45,616 nucleotides of DNA, from positions 1 through 45,616 of the forward strand of contig JAWXVE010000008.1 in NCBI GenBank assembly GCA_044425575.1, in the 5' to 3' direction. This document shows, in pieces, positions 17,395-25,726 of this stretch. Under the pieces are notes generated by a model, which worked only from the letters and a program-made list of their open reading frames with translations, was not told the origin of the DNA and did no database searches. Each line of letters begins with the position of its first letter. The first letter of the stretch is position 1. The position numbers were made by a program, and so were the translations under genes. The stretch comes from JAWXVE01 sp044425575. GTDB lineage: Bacteria > Bacillota > Clostridia > Lachnospirales > Lachnospiraceae.

Positions 17395-18462
17395 ATGCAG
17401 ACAAAAATAGTAAATCTTTCTGAGAGCATAAATAGGGATACTGTAATACAAGCAGCAGGGCAATGTATATGCCAAGGTGGACTTGTTGCATTTCCAACAG
17501 AAACGGTATATGGACTTGGTGGAGATGCATTAAATCCTCAGTCTGCTCATAAGATTTATGAAGCTAAGGGAAGACCTTCTGACAATCCTTTGATTATTCA
17601 TATTGCAACAGTAGAAGCTCTTTCTTCTATTATAAGTAAGAAACCAGAACAAGCGGATGTCCTTATGGAAGCTTTTTGGCCAGGACCAATTACTATGATT
17701 TTTGAAAAGAGTGACTTGGTACCAATGGAAACTACAGGTGGACTGACAACAGTAGCCGTACGTATGCCAGAACACCAATATGCCCTTGAACTTATTAATG
17801 CTACAGGCGGATATGTAGCTGCACCAAGTGCCAATACTTCAGGTAAGCCCAGCCCAACACTTGCCAAGCATGTGATAGAAGATCTAAGCGGTAAAGTGGA
17901 TATGATATTAGATGGGGGATTAGTGGGCATTGGTATAGAATCTACTATTCTTGATTTGACAGGTGAGATACCTATGATTCTGCGACCAGGTGCCATTACC
18001 AAGGACATGATTGAAGAAGTGATTGGGAGAGTGGAATATGACCCATCCATTTTTACTATGGAAGAAGAACGAATACCAAGAGCACCAGGGATGAAGTATA
18101 AACACTATGCCCCCCAAGGGGAATTAACCATTGTGGAAGGTGAGGAACGAGATGTAATATGTACCATTAATAAACATACGACTAGTTTACTAGCCAAGGG
18201 AGCATTAGTGGGAGTGATAGCAACTAATGAAACTGCACATGCATATCTTGCGAGTCATGTAAAAAGTGTAGGGAATCGTCATGACGAGGAAACCATTGGA
18301 AGGCGTTTATATCAAATATTAAGAGAATTTGATGAAGAAGGAATGACTCATATTTACTCAGAGGCATTTGCCACAACTGGTATGGGGCAAGCAATTATGA
18401 ATCGCCTCCTTAAAGCAGCCGGACATGAAGTGGAAGTGGCATATCAGTTAGGTGGGAATTAG
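17395..18462 (+). CDS. ywlC: Threonylcarbamoyl-AMP synthase (Sua5/YwlC type)
   Basis: Makes threonylcarbamoyl-AMP from threonine, bicarbonate and ATP, the first step of the t6A37 tRNA modification. The N-terminal YrdC domain carries GGLVAFPTETVYGLGGDA, KGRPSDNPLIIHI and APSANTSGKPSPT; a C-terminal Sua5 domain follows after the linker APGMKYKHYAPQG. At 355 aa it is the two-domain form, like Bacillus YwlC. The start at ATG 17395 has GAAAGGG six bases upstream. rpiB follows after a short spacer with a tandem repeat. Confidence 0.95.
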   Translation: MQTKIVNLSESINRDTVIQAAGQCICQGGLVAFPTETVYGLGGDALNPQSAHKIYEAKGRPSDNPLIIHIATVEALSSIISKKPEQADVLMEAFWPGPITMIFEKSDLVPMETTGGLTTVAVRMPEHQYALELINATGGYVAAPSANTSGKPSPTLAKHVIEDLSGKVDMILDGGLVGIGIESTILDLTGEIPMILRPGAITKDMIEEVIGRVEYDPSIFTMEEERIPRAPGMKYKHYAPQGELTIVEGEERDVICTINKHTTSLLAKGALVGVIATNETAHAYLASHVKSVGNRHDEETIGRRLYQILREFDEEGMTHIYSEAFATTGMGQAIMNRLLKAAGHEVEVAYQLGGN

Positions 18463-18491
18463 AGTAGAAGTGTAATAGAGTAGAAGTGTAA
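18460..18491 (+). repeat. Two tandem copies of a 16-base unit
   Basis: TAGAGTAGAAGTGTAA is repeated exactly twice in direct succession, and a third partial unit (TAGAAG) follows. It includes the stop codon of ywlC and lies before the rpiB ribosome site. It looks like a slippage duplication. Confidence 0.85.
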
Positions 18492-18510
18492 TAGAAGGGA
18501 AACAGCACGA

Positions 18511-18942
18511 ATGATAGCAATTGGTAGTGATCATGGCGGTTATGAATTAAAAGAAAAGATTAGGAACCACCTAGAGCAAAAAGGGTACGTGTGTGAAGAT
18601 AAAGGGTGTTATTCTATGGAAGCTGTGGATTACCCTCATATTGGGCGTGAAGTGGCAATGGCAGTAGCAGAGGGACATTGTGAGAAAGGCATTGTTATCT
18701 GTACCACTGGAATAGGAATCTCCATTGCAGCCAATAAAGTGAGTGGAATTCGAGCGGCATTATGTGGAGACCCAGTATCGGCCAAGTTAACAAGACTTCA
18801 TAATGATGCTAATGTACTAGCATTAGGGGCGGGCATCTTAGGAGAACATCTCGCAATAGAAATTGTCAATGTATTTTTGGAAACGGAATTTTCAGGTAAT
18901 GAACGACATCAGCGAAGAGTACATCAGATAGAGGGTAAATAA
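18511..18942 (+). CDS. rpiB: Ribose-5-phosphate isomerase B
   Basis: Interconverts ribose-5-phosphate and ribulose-5-phosphate in the pentose phosphate pathway. Motifs: AIGSDHGGYELKE at the N-terminus, the active-site cysteine in ICTTGIGISIAANK, and the C-terminal phosphate-binding ERHQRRVHQI. The usual CGTG is CTTG here; the cysteine is kept. At 143 aa it has normal length. It lies next to upp, consistent with a nucleotide-supply cluster. Confidence 0.94.
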   Translation: MIAIGSDHGGYELKEKIRNHLEQKGYVCEDKGCYSMEAVDYPHIGREVAMAVAEGHCEKGIVICTTGIGISIAANKVSGIRAALCGDPVSAKLTRLHNDANVLALGAGILGEHLAIEIVNVFLETEFSGNERHQRRVHQIEGK

Positions 18943-18992
18943 TAGACCAATAAGAATCGTATAGATAAGGTAGAGAGAAAGGGAAAGAGACT

Positions 18993-19622
18993 ATGGCAAA
19001 AACAATCGTAATGGAGCATCCATTAATTCAGCACAAAATCGGTTATATTAGAAGGGTGGAAACTGGAACTAAGGATTTTCGTGATACCATTAGTGAAATT
19101 GCAATGCTTATTTGTTATGAAGCAACTAGAAAACTTCCATTAACAGATGTGACCATCCAGACACCAATTTGTGAGGCTACAGTAAAAGAATTAAAGGGTA
19201 AGAAAATGGCAATTGTTCCAATCTTGCGTGCGGGACTTGGAATGGTGGACGGGATGCTTTCCTTAGTTCCTGCGGCTAAAGTAGGTCATATTGGATTATA
19301 CCGAGATCCAGACACGCTGAATCCAGTAGAGTATTACTGTAAGTTGCCAGCAGATTGTGCAGAACGCGAAGTATTTGTTGTAGATCCTATGCTTGCTACA
19401 GGTGGCTCAGCAGTTGCGGCAATTGAGATGCTAAAAGAAAAAGGGTGTAAGAATATTCACTTTATGTGTATTTTAGCAGCACCAGAAGGAGTTAAAATGA
19501 TGGAAGAGGCACATCCTGATGTGGATATTTACATTGGAGCATTAGATGAGAAACTCAATGATCATGGATATATTATTCCAGGGCTGGGAGATGCGGGGGA
19601 TCGTATCTTTGGCACTAAATAA
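18993..19622 (+). CDS. upp: Uracil phosphoribosyltransferase
   Basis: Salvages uracil to UMP with PRPP. The PRPP-binding loop VVDPMLATGGSA and the uracil-binding GDAGDRIFGT near the C-terminus are intact, as is VPILRAGLGMVDG. The 209-aa length is exact for the family. Ribosome site AGAAAGGGAAAG precedes ATG 18993. It is followed 24 bases later by a dCMP deaminase, so the two pyrimidine salvage genes are probably cotranscribed. Confidence 0.97.
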   Translation: MAKTIVMEHPLIQHKIGYIRRVETGTKDFRDTISEIAMLICYEATRKLPLTDVTIQTPICEATVKELKGKKMAIVPILRAGLGMVDGMLSLVPAAKVGHIGLYRDPDTLNPVEYYCKLPADCAEREVFVVDPMLATGGSAVAAIEMLKEKGCKNIHFMCILAAPEGVKMMEEAHPDVDIYIGALDEKLNDHGYIIPGLGDAGDRIFGTK

Positions 19623-19646
19623 TGGAAGATAGGTAAGAGGGATTGT

Positions 19647-20129
19647 ATGGGGAAACGAAAAGATTATATAGCATGGGATGAATACTTCATGGGCGTATCT
19701 AAACTCTCAGCCATGCGCTCTAAGGATCCAGGTACCCAAGTAGGATCGTGCATTGTTAGTGCAGATAATAAGATTTTATCAATGGGTTATAATGGATTTC
19801 CAAAGGGCTGTAGTGATGATACATTTCCATGGGCAAGAGAAGGTGACGAACTGTCTACCAAGTATCCATTTGTAACACATAGTGAATTAAATGCAATTTT
19901 AAATTACCGAGGAGGCAGTTTGGAAGGTTCTAAGATTTATGTTTCCTTATTTCCTTGTAATGAATGTGCCAAGGCAATTATTCAAGCAGGGATTCACACG
20001 ATTGTATACGAACATGATAAGTATGCAGATACAAATGCAGTGAAGGCATCTAAGAAAATGTTGCAGGCAGCAGGTGTTACTTTTTATCAGTATGAACGAA
20101 CGGGACGAAAGATTGAACTGGAATTATAA
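19647..20129 (+). CDS. Deoxycytidylate (dCMP) deaminase family protein
   Basis: Zinc-dependent deamination of dCMP to dUMP, feeding dTMP synthesis. Zinc and catalytic motifs are HSELNAIL (His ligand and catalytic Glu) and PCNECAKAI (two Cys ligands); the N-terminal YFMGVSKLSAMRSKDPGTQVG is typical. At 160 aa it matches the ComEB/dCMP deaminase group. Its neighbours upp and rpiB support a nucleotide role. Substrate assigned by family only. Confidence 0.92.
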   Translation: MGKRKDYIAWDEYFMGVSKLSAMRSKDPGTQVGSCIVSADNKILSMGYNGFPKGCSDDTFPWAREGDELSTKYPFVTHSELNAILNYRGGSLEGSKIYVSLFPCNECAKAIIQAGIHTIVYEHDKYADTNAVKASKKMLQAAGVTFYQYERTGRKIELEL

Positions 20130-20157
20130 CACAATAAGATTCATGAATGAGGGACTA

Positions 20158-21318
20158 ATGAACAGAGGAAGAATGGGAATTGTACTTGGCATAGTAGGAG
20201 TTGTGATTGCAGGCATTGCCTCCACCACTTTTGTATGGGCAAGTACCACGTTAGAACAACTAAACCAAGCCCAAGAAGACAAAGAGCAAACAGAAGAACA
20301 GTTAGAAGAGCAAGAAGGTACGATAGCGGGTCTAGAAGGGGAAAAAGATAGTCTTAGTGTGCAGCTGAACACATTTAATCAGGAGCTTAGTGAAATTGCC
20401 GGAAATATCAATGCCTTAGAAGAATCCATTGCAGACAAGAAACTAGAGATAGAAATTACCCAAGCAGAACTTGAGGAAGCCATTGCTACAGAAGAATACC
20501 AGTATGAAAGTATGAAGAAGCGGATACAATTCATGTATGAGCAGGGAAGTCAAGCCTATGCCGATTTAATCTTAGCTTCTGATGGTTTTGGAGATTTTCT
20601 GAATAAAGCAGATTATATTGAACAACTATCCGAATATGAGAATGAACAATTGGAGTTATACCAGGCTACAAGAGCAGCTATTACAGAGCAAGAAGCTTTG
20701 CTCCAATTACAAATGGAAGAACTAGATAGTTTGTACGAGGAAGAGGTAGCAGAGCAAGGACGCTTTAATAGTTTAGTAAATAGCACGCAAAATAGTATTT
20801 ATGCAACAGCAGAAGAGATAGCCGTTGCGGAGCAAGAGGCACTTCGTCTAGAGGCAGAGATTGCAGAACAAGAAAATACCATTACTGCACTTCGACAGCA
20901 ATACGAAGCCGAGCTTGCCTTATCTAACTTAGCAGCCAATTCTGCATGGAGAGATATTTCGGAAGTGACTTTTGAAGAGGGAGACCGCTATTTACTTGCA
21001 TCCATTATCTATTGTGAAGCAGGTGGGGAATCTTACGCAGGACAACTAGCAGTCGGTGCAGTTGTAATTAACCGCCTATTAAGCTCCAAATATCCAGATA
21101 CGCTAACGGGTGTCATTTATCAAAACAAGCAGTTTTCACCAGTTTTAAGTGGAAGACTGGCCATTGCTATGGCAAATGGTTCGGCAACATCATCTTGTTA
21201 CCAAGCGGCTGACCAAGCAATGGAAGGCATTACTAACGTAGATAATTGCTTGTATTTCCGTACACCAATTGATGGAGTCACACCAGCCTATGTGATTGGT
21301 GGACATATTTTCTATTAA
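20158..21318 (+). CDS. Exported coiled-coil protein with SleB-type cell wall hydrolase domain
   Basis: After a hydrophobic signal segment ending near FVWA, about 220 residues form an acidic coiled coil rich in Glu and Gln, as in the N-terminal half of PcsB and EnvC-like wall hydrolase regulators. The C-terminal 130 residues are a Hydrolase_2 (SleB/CwlJ) domain: LLASIIYCEAGGESYAGQLAVG, VVINRLLSSKYPDTLTGVIYQ and QFSPV, with the Glu of YCEAG as likely catalytic acid. SleB proteins are lytic transglycosylases that cut spore cortex; a coiled-coil front end suggests a growth or division role instead. The ATG 20158 start has GAGGG upstream; ATG 20143 and 20173 are alternatives. It directly precedes the ATP synthase operon (15 bases). 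Confidence 0.85.
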   Translation: MNRGRMGIVLGIVGVVIAGIASTTFVWASTTLEQLNQAQEDKEQTEEQLEEQEGTIAGLEGEKDSLSVQLNTFNQELSEIAGNINALEESIADKKLEIEITQAELEEAIATEEYQYESMKKRIQFMYEQGSQAYADLILASDGFGDFLNKADYIEQLSEYENEQLELYQATRAAITEQEALLQLQMEELDSLYEEEVAEQGRFNSLVNSTQNSIYATAEEIAVAEQEALRLEAEIAEQENTITALRQQYEAELALSNLAANSAWRDISEVTFEEGDRYLLASIIYCEAGGESYAGQLAVGAVVINRLLSSKYPDTLTGVIYQNKQFSPVLSGRLAIAMANGSATSSCYQAADQAMEGITNVDNCLYFRTPIDGVTPAYVIGGHIFY

Positions 21319-21332
21319 GAAAGGAAGTGGCT

Positions 21333-21590
21333 ATGAAATACGAGAAGAAAGTATATCATTCATTAGCCTTGATTACTCAATTTGGAATTAATATGTTAGT
21401 TCCCATTTTTCTATGTTCGTTTTTGGGAATGTATATCGATCGTAAGTTAGAGACTGGCTGCTTCATGATTATCTTATTTTTTGTAGGTTCGTTAGCAGGG
21501 TTTCGCAACATTTTAGTATTTGCTAAGAAAATATACCAAGAGGATGGAGATGTGAGGCAACGTGATTATAAAAAACATAAAAGAGAATAA
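21333..21590 (+). CDS. AtpZ/AtpI-family small membrane protein
   Basis: An 85-aa protein with two membrane helices (about residues 14-34 and 42-65) joined by a short loop containing GMYIDRKL, the layout of the AtpZ family encoded at the head of F-type ATPase operons and implicated in magnesium supply or assembly. ATG 21333 has AAGGAAG upstream; GTG 21327 is inside that site. The next gene overlaps it by 29 bases. Confidence 0.78.
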   Translation: MKYEKKVYHSLALITQFGINMLVPIFLCSFLGMYIDRKLETGCFMIILFFVGSLAGFRNILVFAKKIYQEDGDVRQRDYKKHKRE

Positions 21591-21963
21591 AACATTACAA
21601 TATTTGATGATTACTATTCTTTTTTTGGGGATAATTGCTGAAATAGTTGGATTACTATTTACAAATCATCCAATTAACTTTACAATTAGTATGTGGATTG
21701 GTATTGCATTAGCACTCGGAACTTCCATTCAAATGGCAGTGACTCTTGATTATGCGGTGGAATTATCGGCGGCCGATTGTACCAAGTATATGATTCGGCA
21801 TAACATGATTCGATATACTGTAATTGTTCTCGTATTTGGAATGGTGCTATTATGGGGGGATGAACTCAATCCTTTATATACCTTTTTGGGAATTATGATG
21901 TTGAAAGTAGGGGCTTATTTAGAGCCATTTACTGATAAATTATTAAGCAAGACAAAAAACTAA
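21562..21963 (+). CDS. atpI: ATP synthase subunit I-like protein
   Basis: A 133-aa protein with four hydrophobic segments at the position of AtpI, the chaperone that helps assemble the c ring, notably in sodium-dependent ATP synthases. Primary motifs are weak, so the call rests on topology, size and place directly before atpB. The start is GTG 21562 with GTGAGG four bases upstream, overlapping the AtpZ-like gene by 29 bases, so translational coupling is likely. Its tail PLYTFLGIMMLKVGAYLEPF resembles the last helix of ATP synthase I proteins. Confidence 0.72.
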   Translation: MIIKNIKENKTLQYLMITILFLGIIAEIVGLLFTNHPINFTISMWIGIALALGTSIQMAVTLDYAVELSAADCTKYMIRHNMIRYTVIVLVFGMVLLWGDELNPLYTFLGIMMLKVGAYLEPFTDKLLSKTKN

Positions 21964-21978
21964 TAAGGAGGAAAGTAT

Positions 21979-22701
21979 ATGCAAAACGGATTCTTGTTAT
22001 CCTCTAGTGCAGACATTGATTTTATGATTGAAGGAATCTTCTCTTATGAATTATTTGGTCAGAAGCTATGGATAACAACTACGCATGTGTGCGTTACCAT
22101 TGTAATATTAGCACTAATCATCTTTGCAGTTATTGCAAATCGATGTATCAAACATGCAACAGAAGTTCCGGGGAATTTTCAAAATGTAGTAGAATTAATG
22201 GTTGAAAAGTTAGATGGTATGGTTGCTAGTACTATGGGGCAAAATGCTCCAAAGTTTGTAAACTATATTAGCACAATCTTTATCTTTATTCTAACGTGTA
22301 ATATCTCAGGGCTATTTGGATTAAGACCACCAACAGCAGATTATGGTGTAACATTGCCACTAGGTATTATTACATTTTCACTCATTCAATTCAATAAGTT
22401 CAAGCATCAGAAGATTATAGGTGTAATTAAGGGACTATGCGATCCATGGCCAATCTGGGCACCCATTAATATTATAGGTGAAATTGCGGTTCCTATTTCA
22501 TTATCCTTACGTTTATTTGCCAATGTGTTATCAGGTACAGTTATGATGGCACTTGTGTATGGATTGCTTGGAATTATAGCAACTGCATGGCCGGCAGCAC
22601 TACATGCATACTTTGATTTATTCTCAGGTGCAATTCAGACATACGTATTCTGTATGTTAACCATGGTTTATATTACAAATGCCATTGGAAATGAAGGTTA
22701 A
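21979..22701 (+). CDS. atpB: F1Fo ATP synthase subunit a
   Basis: Stator subunit with the two ion half-channels. Five to six membrane helices; the essential arginine is in SLRLFANVLSGTVMM, and the last helix ends in QTYVFCMLTMVYITNAI. Length 240 aa. The strong AAGGAGG site lies before ATG 21979. Works against the c ring encoded next. Confidence 0.96.
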   Translation: MQNGFLLSSSADIDFMIEGIFSYELFGQKLWITTTHVCVTIVILALIIFAVIANRCIKHATEVPGNFQNVVELMVEKLDGMVASTMGQNAPKFVNYISTIFIFILTCNISGLFGLRPPTADYGVTLPLGIITFSLIQFNKFKHQKIIGVIKGLCDPWPIWAPINIIGEIAVPISLSLRLFANVLSGTVMMALVYGLLGIIATAWPAALHAYFDLFSGAIQTYVFCMLTMVYITNAIGNEG

Positions 22702-22754
22702 GAAGTAGAAATAATAATGATCATAACAACATGAAATTTAGGAGGAAAGAAAAA

Positions 22755-23009
22755 ATGGAATTTAATGAAAACTTTATTTTAGGATGCTCAGCAATTGGTG
22801 CAGGACTTGCAGTTATCGCAGGTATCGGACCTGGTATTGGACAAGGGATTGCAGCAGGACATGCAGCAGGTGCAGTAGGAAGAAATCCAGGAGCAAAATC
22901 AGATGTTACTTCAACTATGTTATTAGGTCAAGCGGTAGCGGAAACAACAGGTTTATACGGCCTATTAGTAGCGATGTTGTTATTATTTGTAAAGCCTTTA
23001 CTATCATAG
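22755..23009 (+). CDS. atpE: F1Fo ATP synthase subunit c, sodium-type
   Basis: The 84-aa hairpin protein of the rotor ring. The first helix contains AGIGPGIGQG with Gln30 and the second GQAVAETTGLYG with Val61, Glu63, Thr64 and Tyr68. These positions match the sodium ligands Gln32, Val63, Glu65, Ser66 and Tyr70 of the Ilyobacter tartaricus ring, with the conservative change Ser to Thr, so sodium coupling is predicted. ATG 22755 follows AGGAGGAAAG; an upstream in-frame ATG at 22731 is rejected since the ribosome site lies inside it. Confidence 0.96.
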   Translation: MEFNENFILGCSAIGAGLAVIAGIGPGIGQGIAAGHAAGAVGRNPGAKSDVTSTMLLGQAVAETTGLYGLLVAMLLLFVKPLLS

Positions 23010-23057
23010 AAAACGCCTCATTTAGGTATCACATTATAGTCGAAAGGAGGCGCAAAA

Positions 23058-23624
23058 TTGAATATGATACTGAGTAACCAGTTCATACTTAGCACAGCAG
23101 AAGTTATGACACCAAGATTATTTGATCTAGATGCACAACTATTAGCAGATGCAACATTCGTTCTAATTGCTGTATTTGTACTATTTATTGCATTGTCTTA
23201 CTTGTTGTTTAACCCGGCTAGAAAGTTACTAACTGGAAGACAAGAGAAGATTAAAGAAGAACTTGAATCAGCAGCAAGTGGCTTAGAAGATGCGAAAGAG
23301 TTAAAAGCAGAATATGAAGCTAAGTTAAGCGAAATTGATAAAGAAGCAGAAGAAATCTTAGCAGATGCAAGAAAGAAAGCACTTGCAAATGAGAATAAAA
23401 TTATTGTAGAAGCCAAAGAAGAAGCGGCTAGAATTATGGAACGTGCTAATGTGGAAGCAGAGCTTGAGAAGAAGAAAGTTGCAGATGAAGTGAAACAAGA
23501 AATCATTGCAATTGCATCGGTAATGGCAGGTAAAGTAGTAGCTTCGGCAATTGATACAACAGTGCAAGAGAACTTAATCCAAGAGACATTGAAAGAAATA
23601 GGGGATAACACATGGCTAAGTTAA
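23058..23624 (+). CDS. atpF: F1Fo ATP synthase subunit b
   Basis: Peripheral stalk subunit: one membrane helix (about residues 35-55, FVLIAVFVLFIALSYLLFNP) followed by a long charged helix rich in Glu, Lys and Ala with the usual GRQEKIKEEL segment. Length 188 aa includes about 25 extra N-terminal residues before the membrane helix. TTG 23058 is taken as start because AAAGGAGG lies seven bases upstream; ATG 23064 would be 13 bases away. It overlaps atpH by 13 bases. Confidence 0.94.
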   Translation: MNMILSNQFILSTAEVMTPRLFDLDAQLLADATFVLIAVFVLFIALSYLLFNPARKLLTGRQEKIKEELESAASGLEDAKELKAEYEAKLSEIDKEAEEILADARKKALANENKIIVEAKEEAARIMERANVEAELEKKKVADEVKQEIIAIASVMAGKVVASAIDTTVQENLIQETLKEIGDNTWLS

Positions 23625-24160
23625 TATCCAAAACATATGGAGAAGCCTTATTCGAACTTGCGCAAGAAGATGACAAGATTGACCTTTTCATGGAAGAGAT
23701 TACGGGACTGCAAGCTGTGTTAGAAGAGAATGCAGAACTAGATCGTCTATTGAATCATCCAAAGATTATGAAAGAAGAGAAAATCCAAGTCATAGAAACG
23801 ATTTTTAAGAATCGTATTGCTGATGAAATATTAGGGTTTCTTGTATTGATTATTAAGAAGGATCGCTACAAAGAACTCAACTCTATTCTTACTTATTTCG
23901 TAGCACAAGTAAAAGAACTTAAGAAGATAGGGATTGCATATGTGACAACAGCAGTTACTTTAACAGAAGTGCAAAAAGCGGAAGTAATCAATAAGCTAAT
24001 CGAGACTACATCTTATGAGACGATGGAGATGCATTATCAAATAGACACAGCTTTAATTGGTGGCATGGTAATTCGCATTGGTGATCGTGTGGTAGATAGT
24101 AGTATTGCAACAAAGTTAAAAGACTTACAAACAAATTTATTAAAAATTCAACTTGCATAA
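23612..24160 (+). CDS. atpH: F1Fo ATP synthase subunit delta
   Basis: Joins the F1 head to the peripheral stalk. The N-terminal YGEALFELAQEDDK, the middle RYKELNSILTYFV and the C-terminal DTALIGGMVIRIGDRVVDSSI are standard for OSCP/delta. Length 182 aa. The start codon overlaps the end of atpF, indicating translational coupling. Confidence 0.95.
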   Translation: MAKLISKTYGEALFELAQEDDKIDLFMEEITGLQAVLEENAELDRLLNHPKIMKEEKIQVIETIFKNRIADEILGFLVLIIKKDRYKELNSILTYFVAQVKELKKIGIAYVTTAVTLTEVQKAEVINKLIETTSYETMEMHYQIDTALIGGMVIRIGDRVVDSSIATKLKDLQTNLLKIQLA

Positions 24161-24201
24161 TGAATATTCATTATGAAGAAAAGAAAGGTGCGTAAAGATC
24201 C

Positions 24202-25707
24202 ATGAATTTAAGACCAGAAGAAATTAGTTCGGTAATAAAGGATCAGATCAAGAGATATGCCTCTGAGCTTGAAGTATCTGATGTAGGTACTGTGATTCAA
24301 GTGGCAGATGGTATTGCACGTGTGCACGGACTTGAAAATGCAATGCAAGGAGAACTCTTAGAGTTCCCTAATGAAATCTATGGAATGGTACTGAACTTAG
24401 AAGAAGATAATGTAGGTGCCGTACTTCTAGGAAGTCATAAGAATATAAATGAAGGTGACTTAGTTAAGACAACAAGACGTGTAGTAGAAGTACCAGTAGG
24501 TGATGCAATGCTTGGGCGTGTAGTAAATGCACTTGGTCAACCCATAGATGGGAAAGGTCCAATCCAAACAGATAAATATCGTAAAATCGAAAGAGTAGCA
24601 TCAGGGGTTATTACTAGAAAATCAGTAGATACACCATTGCAAACTGGAATTAAGGCCATTGACTCAATGGTTCCAATCGGCAGAGGGCAAAGAGAGCTAA
24701 TCATCGGTGATAAGCAAACAGGAAAGACCGCAATTGCAATTGATACTATTATTAACCAAAAAGGCTCGGGTGTAAAATGCATCTATGTAGCCATTGGGCA
24801 GAAGGCGTCTACAGTTGCTACAATTGTCAAAACATTAGAGGAATTCGGTGCTCTTTCCTATACAACAGTTGTAGCATCTACCGCTAGTGAATTAGCACCA
24901 CTTCAATATATTGCACCTTATTCGGGTTGTGCAATTGGAGAAGAATGGATGGAAGCAGGGCAAGATGTTCTTGTTATCTATGATGACTTGACAAAGCATG
25001 CTGCTGCATATCGTACATTGTCGTTATTATTAAAAAGACCACCGGGACGTGAAGCATATCCGGGTGATGTATTCTATCTTCACTCAAGACTTCTTGAACG
25101 TGCAGCTAGAATGAGTGAAGTGTATGGCGGGGGTTCCCTTACAGCACTTCCAATCATTGAAACCCAAGCAGGAGACGTATCGGCATATATTCCAACCAAT
25201 GTAATCTCTATTACAGATGGTCAGATATACCTTGAAACAGATATGTTTAATTCGGGATTCCGTCCAGCGGTAAATGCAGGTCTTTCTGTATCACGTGTTG
25301 GAGGTTCGGCTCAAATCAAGGCGATGAAGAAGATTGCAGCACCAATTCGTGTAGAATTAGCACAATATCGTGAACTTGCATCCTTTGCACAATTTGGTTC
25401 GGAACTCGATGCTGATACAAAAGAGAAACTTGCACAAGGAGAGCGTATTAAGGAGATTCTTAAGCAACCTCAATACAAGCCAATGGCAGTAGAATATCAA
25501 GTTATTATTATCTATGTTGCGACGAACAAGCATTTATTAGATGTGGCAGTAGAGGATATTATCCGTTTTGAAGCAGAATTGTTTGAGTTCTTAGATGTAC
25601 AATATCCAGAGATTCCTGCTGGAATTGCCAAAGAACAAGCGATATCAGATGAGATAGAAGCCAAATTAGTGGCTGCCATTGCAGAGTTTAAGCAAAAATT
25701 CAAGTAG
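24202..25707 (+). CDS. atpA: F1Fo ATP synthase subunit alpha
   Basis: Non-catalytic nucleotide-binding subunit of F1. P-loop GDKQTGKT at 169-176, the PPGREAYPGDVFYLHSRLLERAA region and the catalytic arginine region with SRVGGSAQIKAMK are intact. Length 501 aa is exact for the family. Sixth in the atp gene order, 41 bases after atpH. Confidence 0.98.
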   Translation: MNLRPEEISSVIKDQIKRYASELEVSDVGTVIQVADGIARVHGLENAMQGELLEFPNEIYGMVLNLEEDNVGAVLLGSHKNINEGDLVKTTRRVVEVPVGDAMLGRVVNALGQPIDGKGPIQTDKYRKIERVASGVITRKSVDTPLQTGIKAIDSMVPIGRGQRELIIGDKQTGKTAIAIDTIINQKGSGVKCIYVAIGQKASTVATIVKTLEEFGALSYTTVVASTASELAPLQYIAPYSGCAIGEEWMEAGQDVLVIYDDLTKHAAAYRTLSLLLKRPPGREAYPGDVFYLHSRLLERAARMSEVYGGGSLTALPIIETQAGDVSAYIPTNVISITDGQIYLETDMFNSGFRPAVNAGLSVSRVGGSAQIKAMKKIAAPIRVELAQYRELASFAQFGSELDADTKEKLAQGERIKEILKQPQYKPMAVEYQVIIIYVATNKHLLDVAVEDIIRFEAELFEFLDVQYPEIPAGIAKEQAISDEIEAKLVAAIAEFKQKFK

Positions 25708-25726
25708 AAAGATGTGGTGATGATGA

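Noticed and set aside
22784..23077. 97-aa plus-strand frame across atpE
   Set aside because: Out-of-frame shadow of atpE, rich in Cys, Arg and Ser, with no ribosome site.
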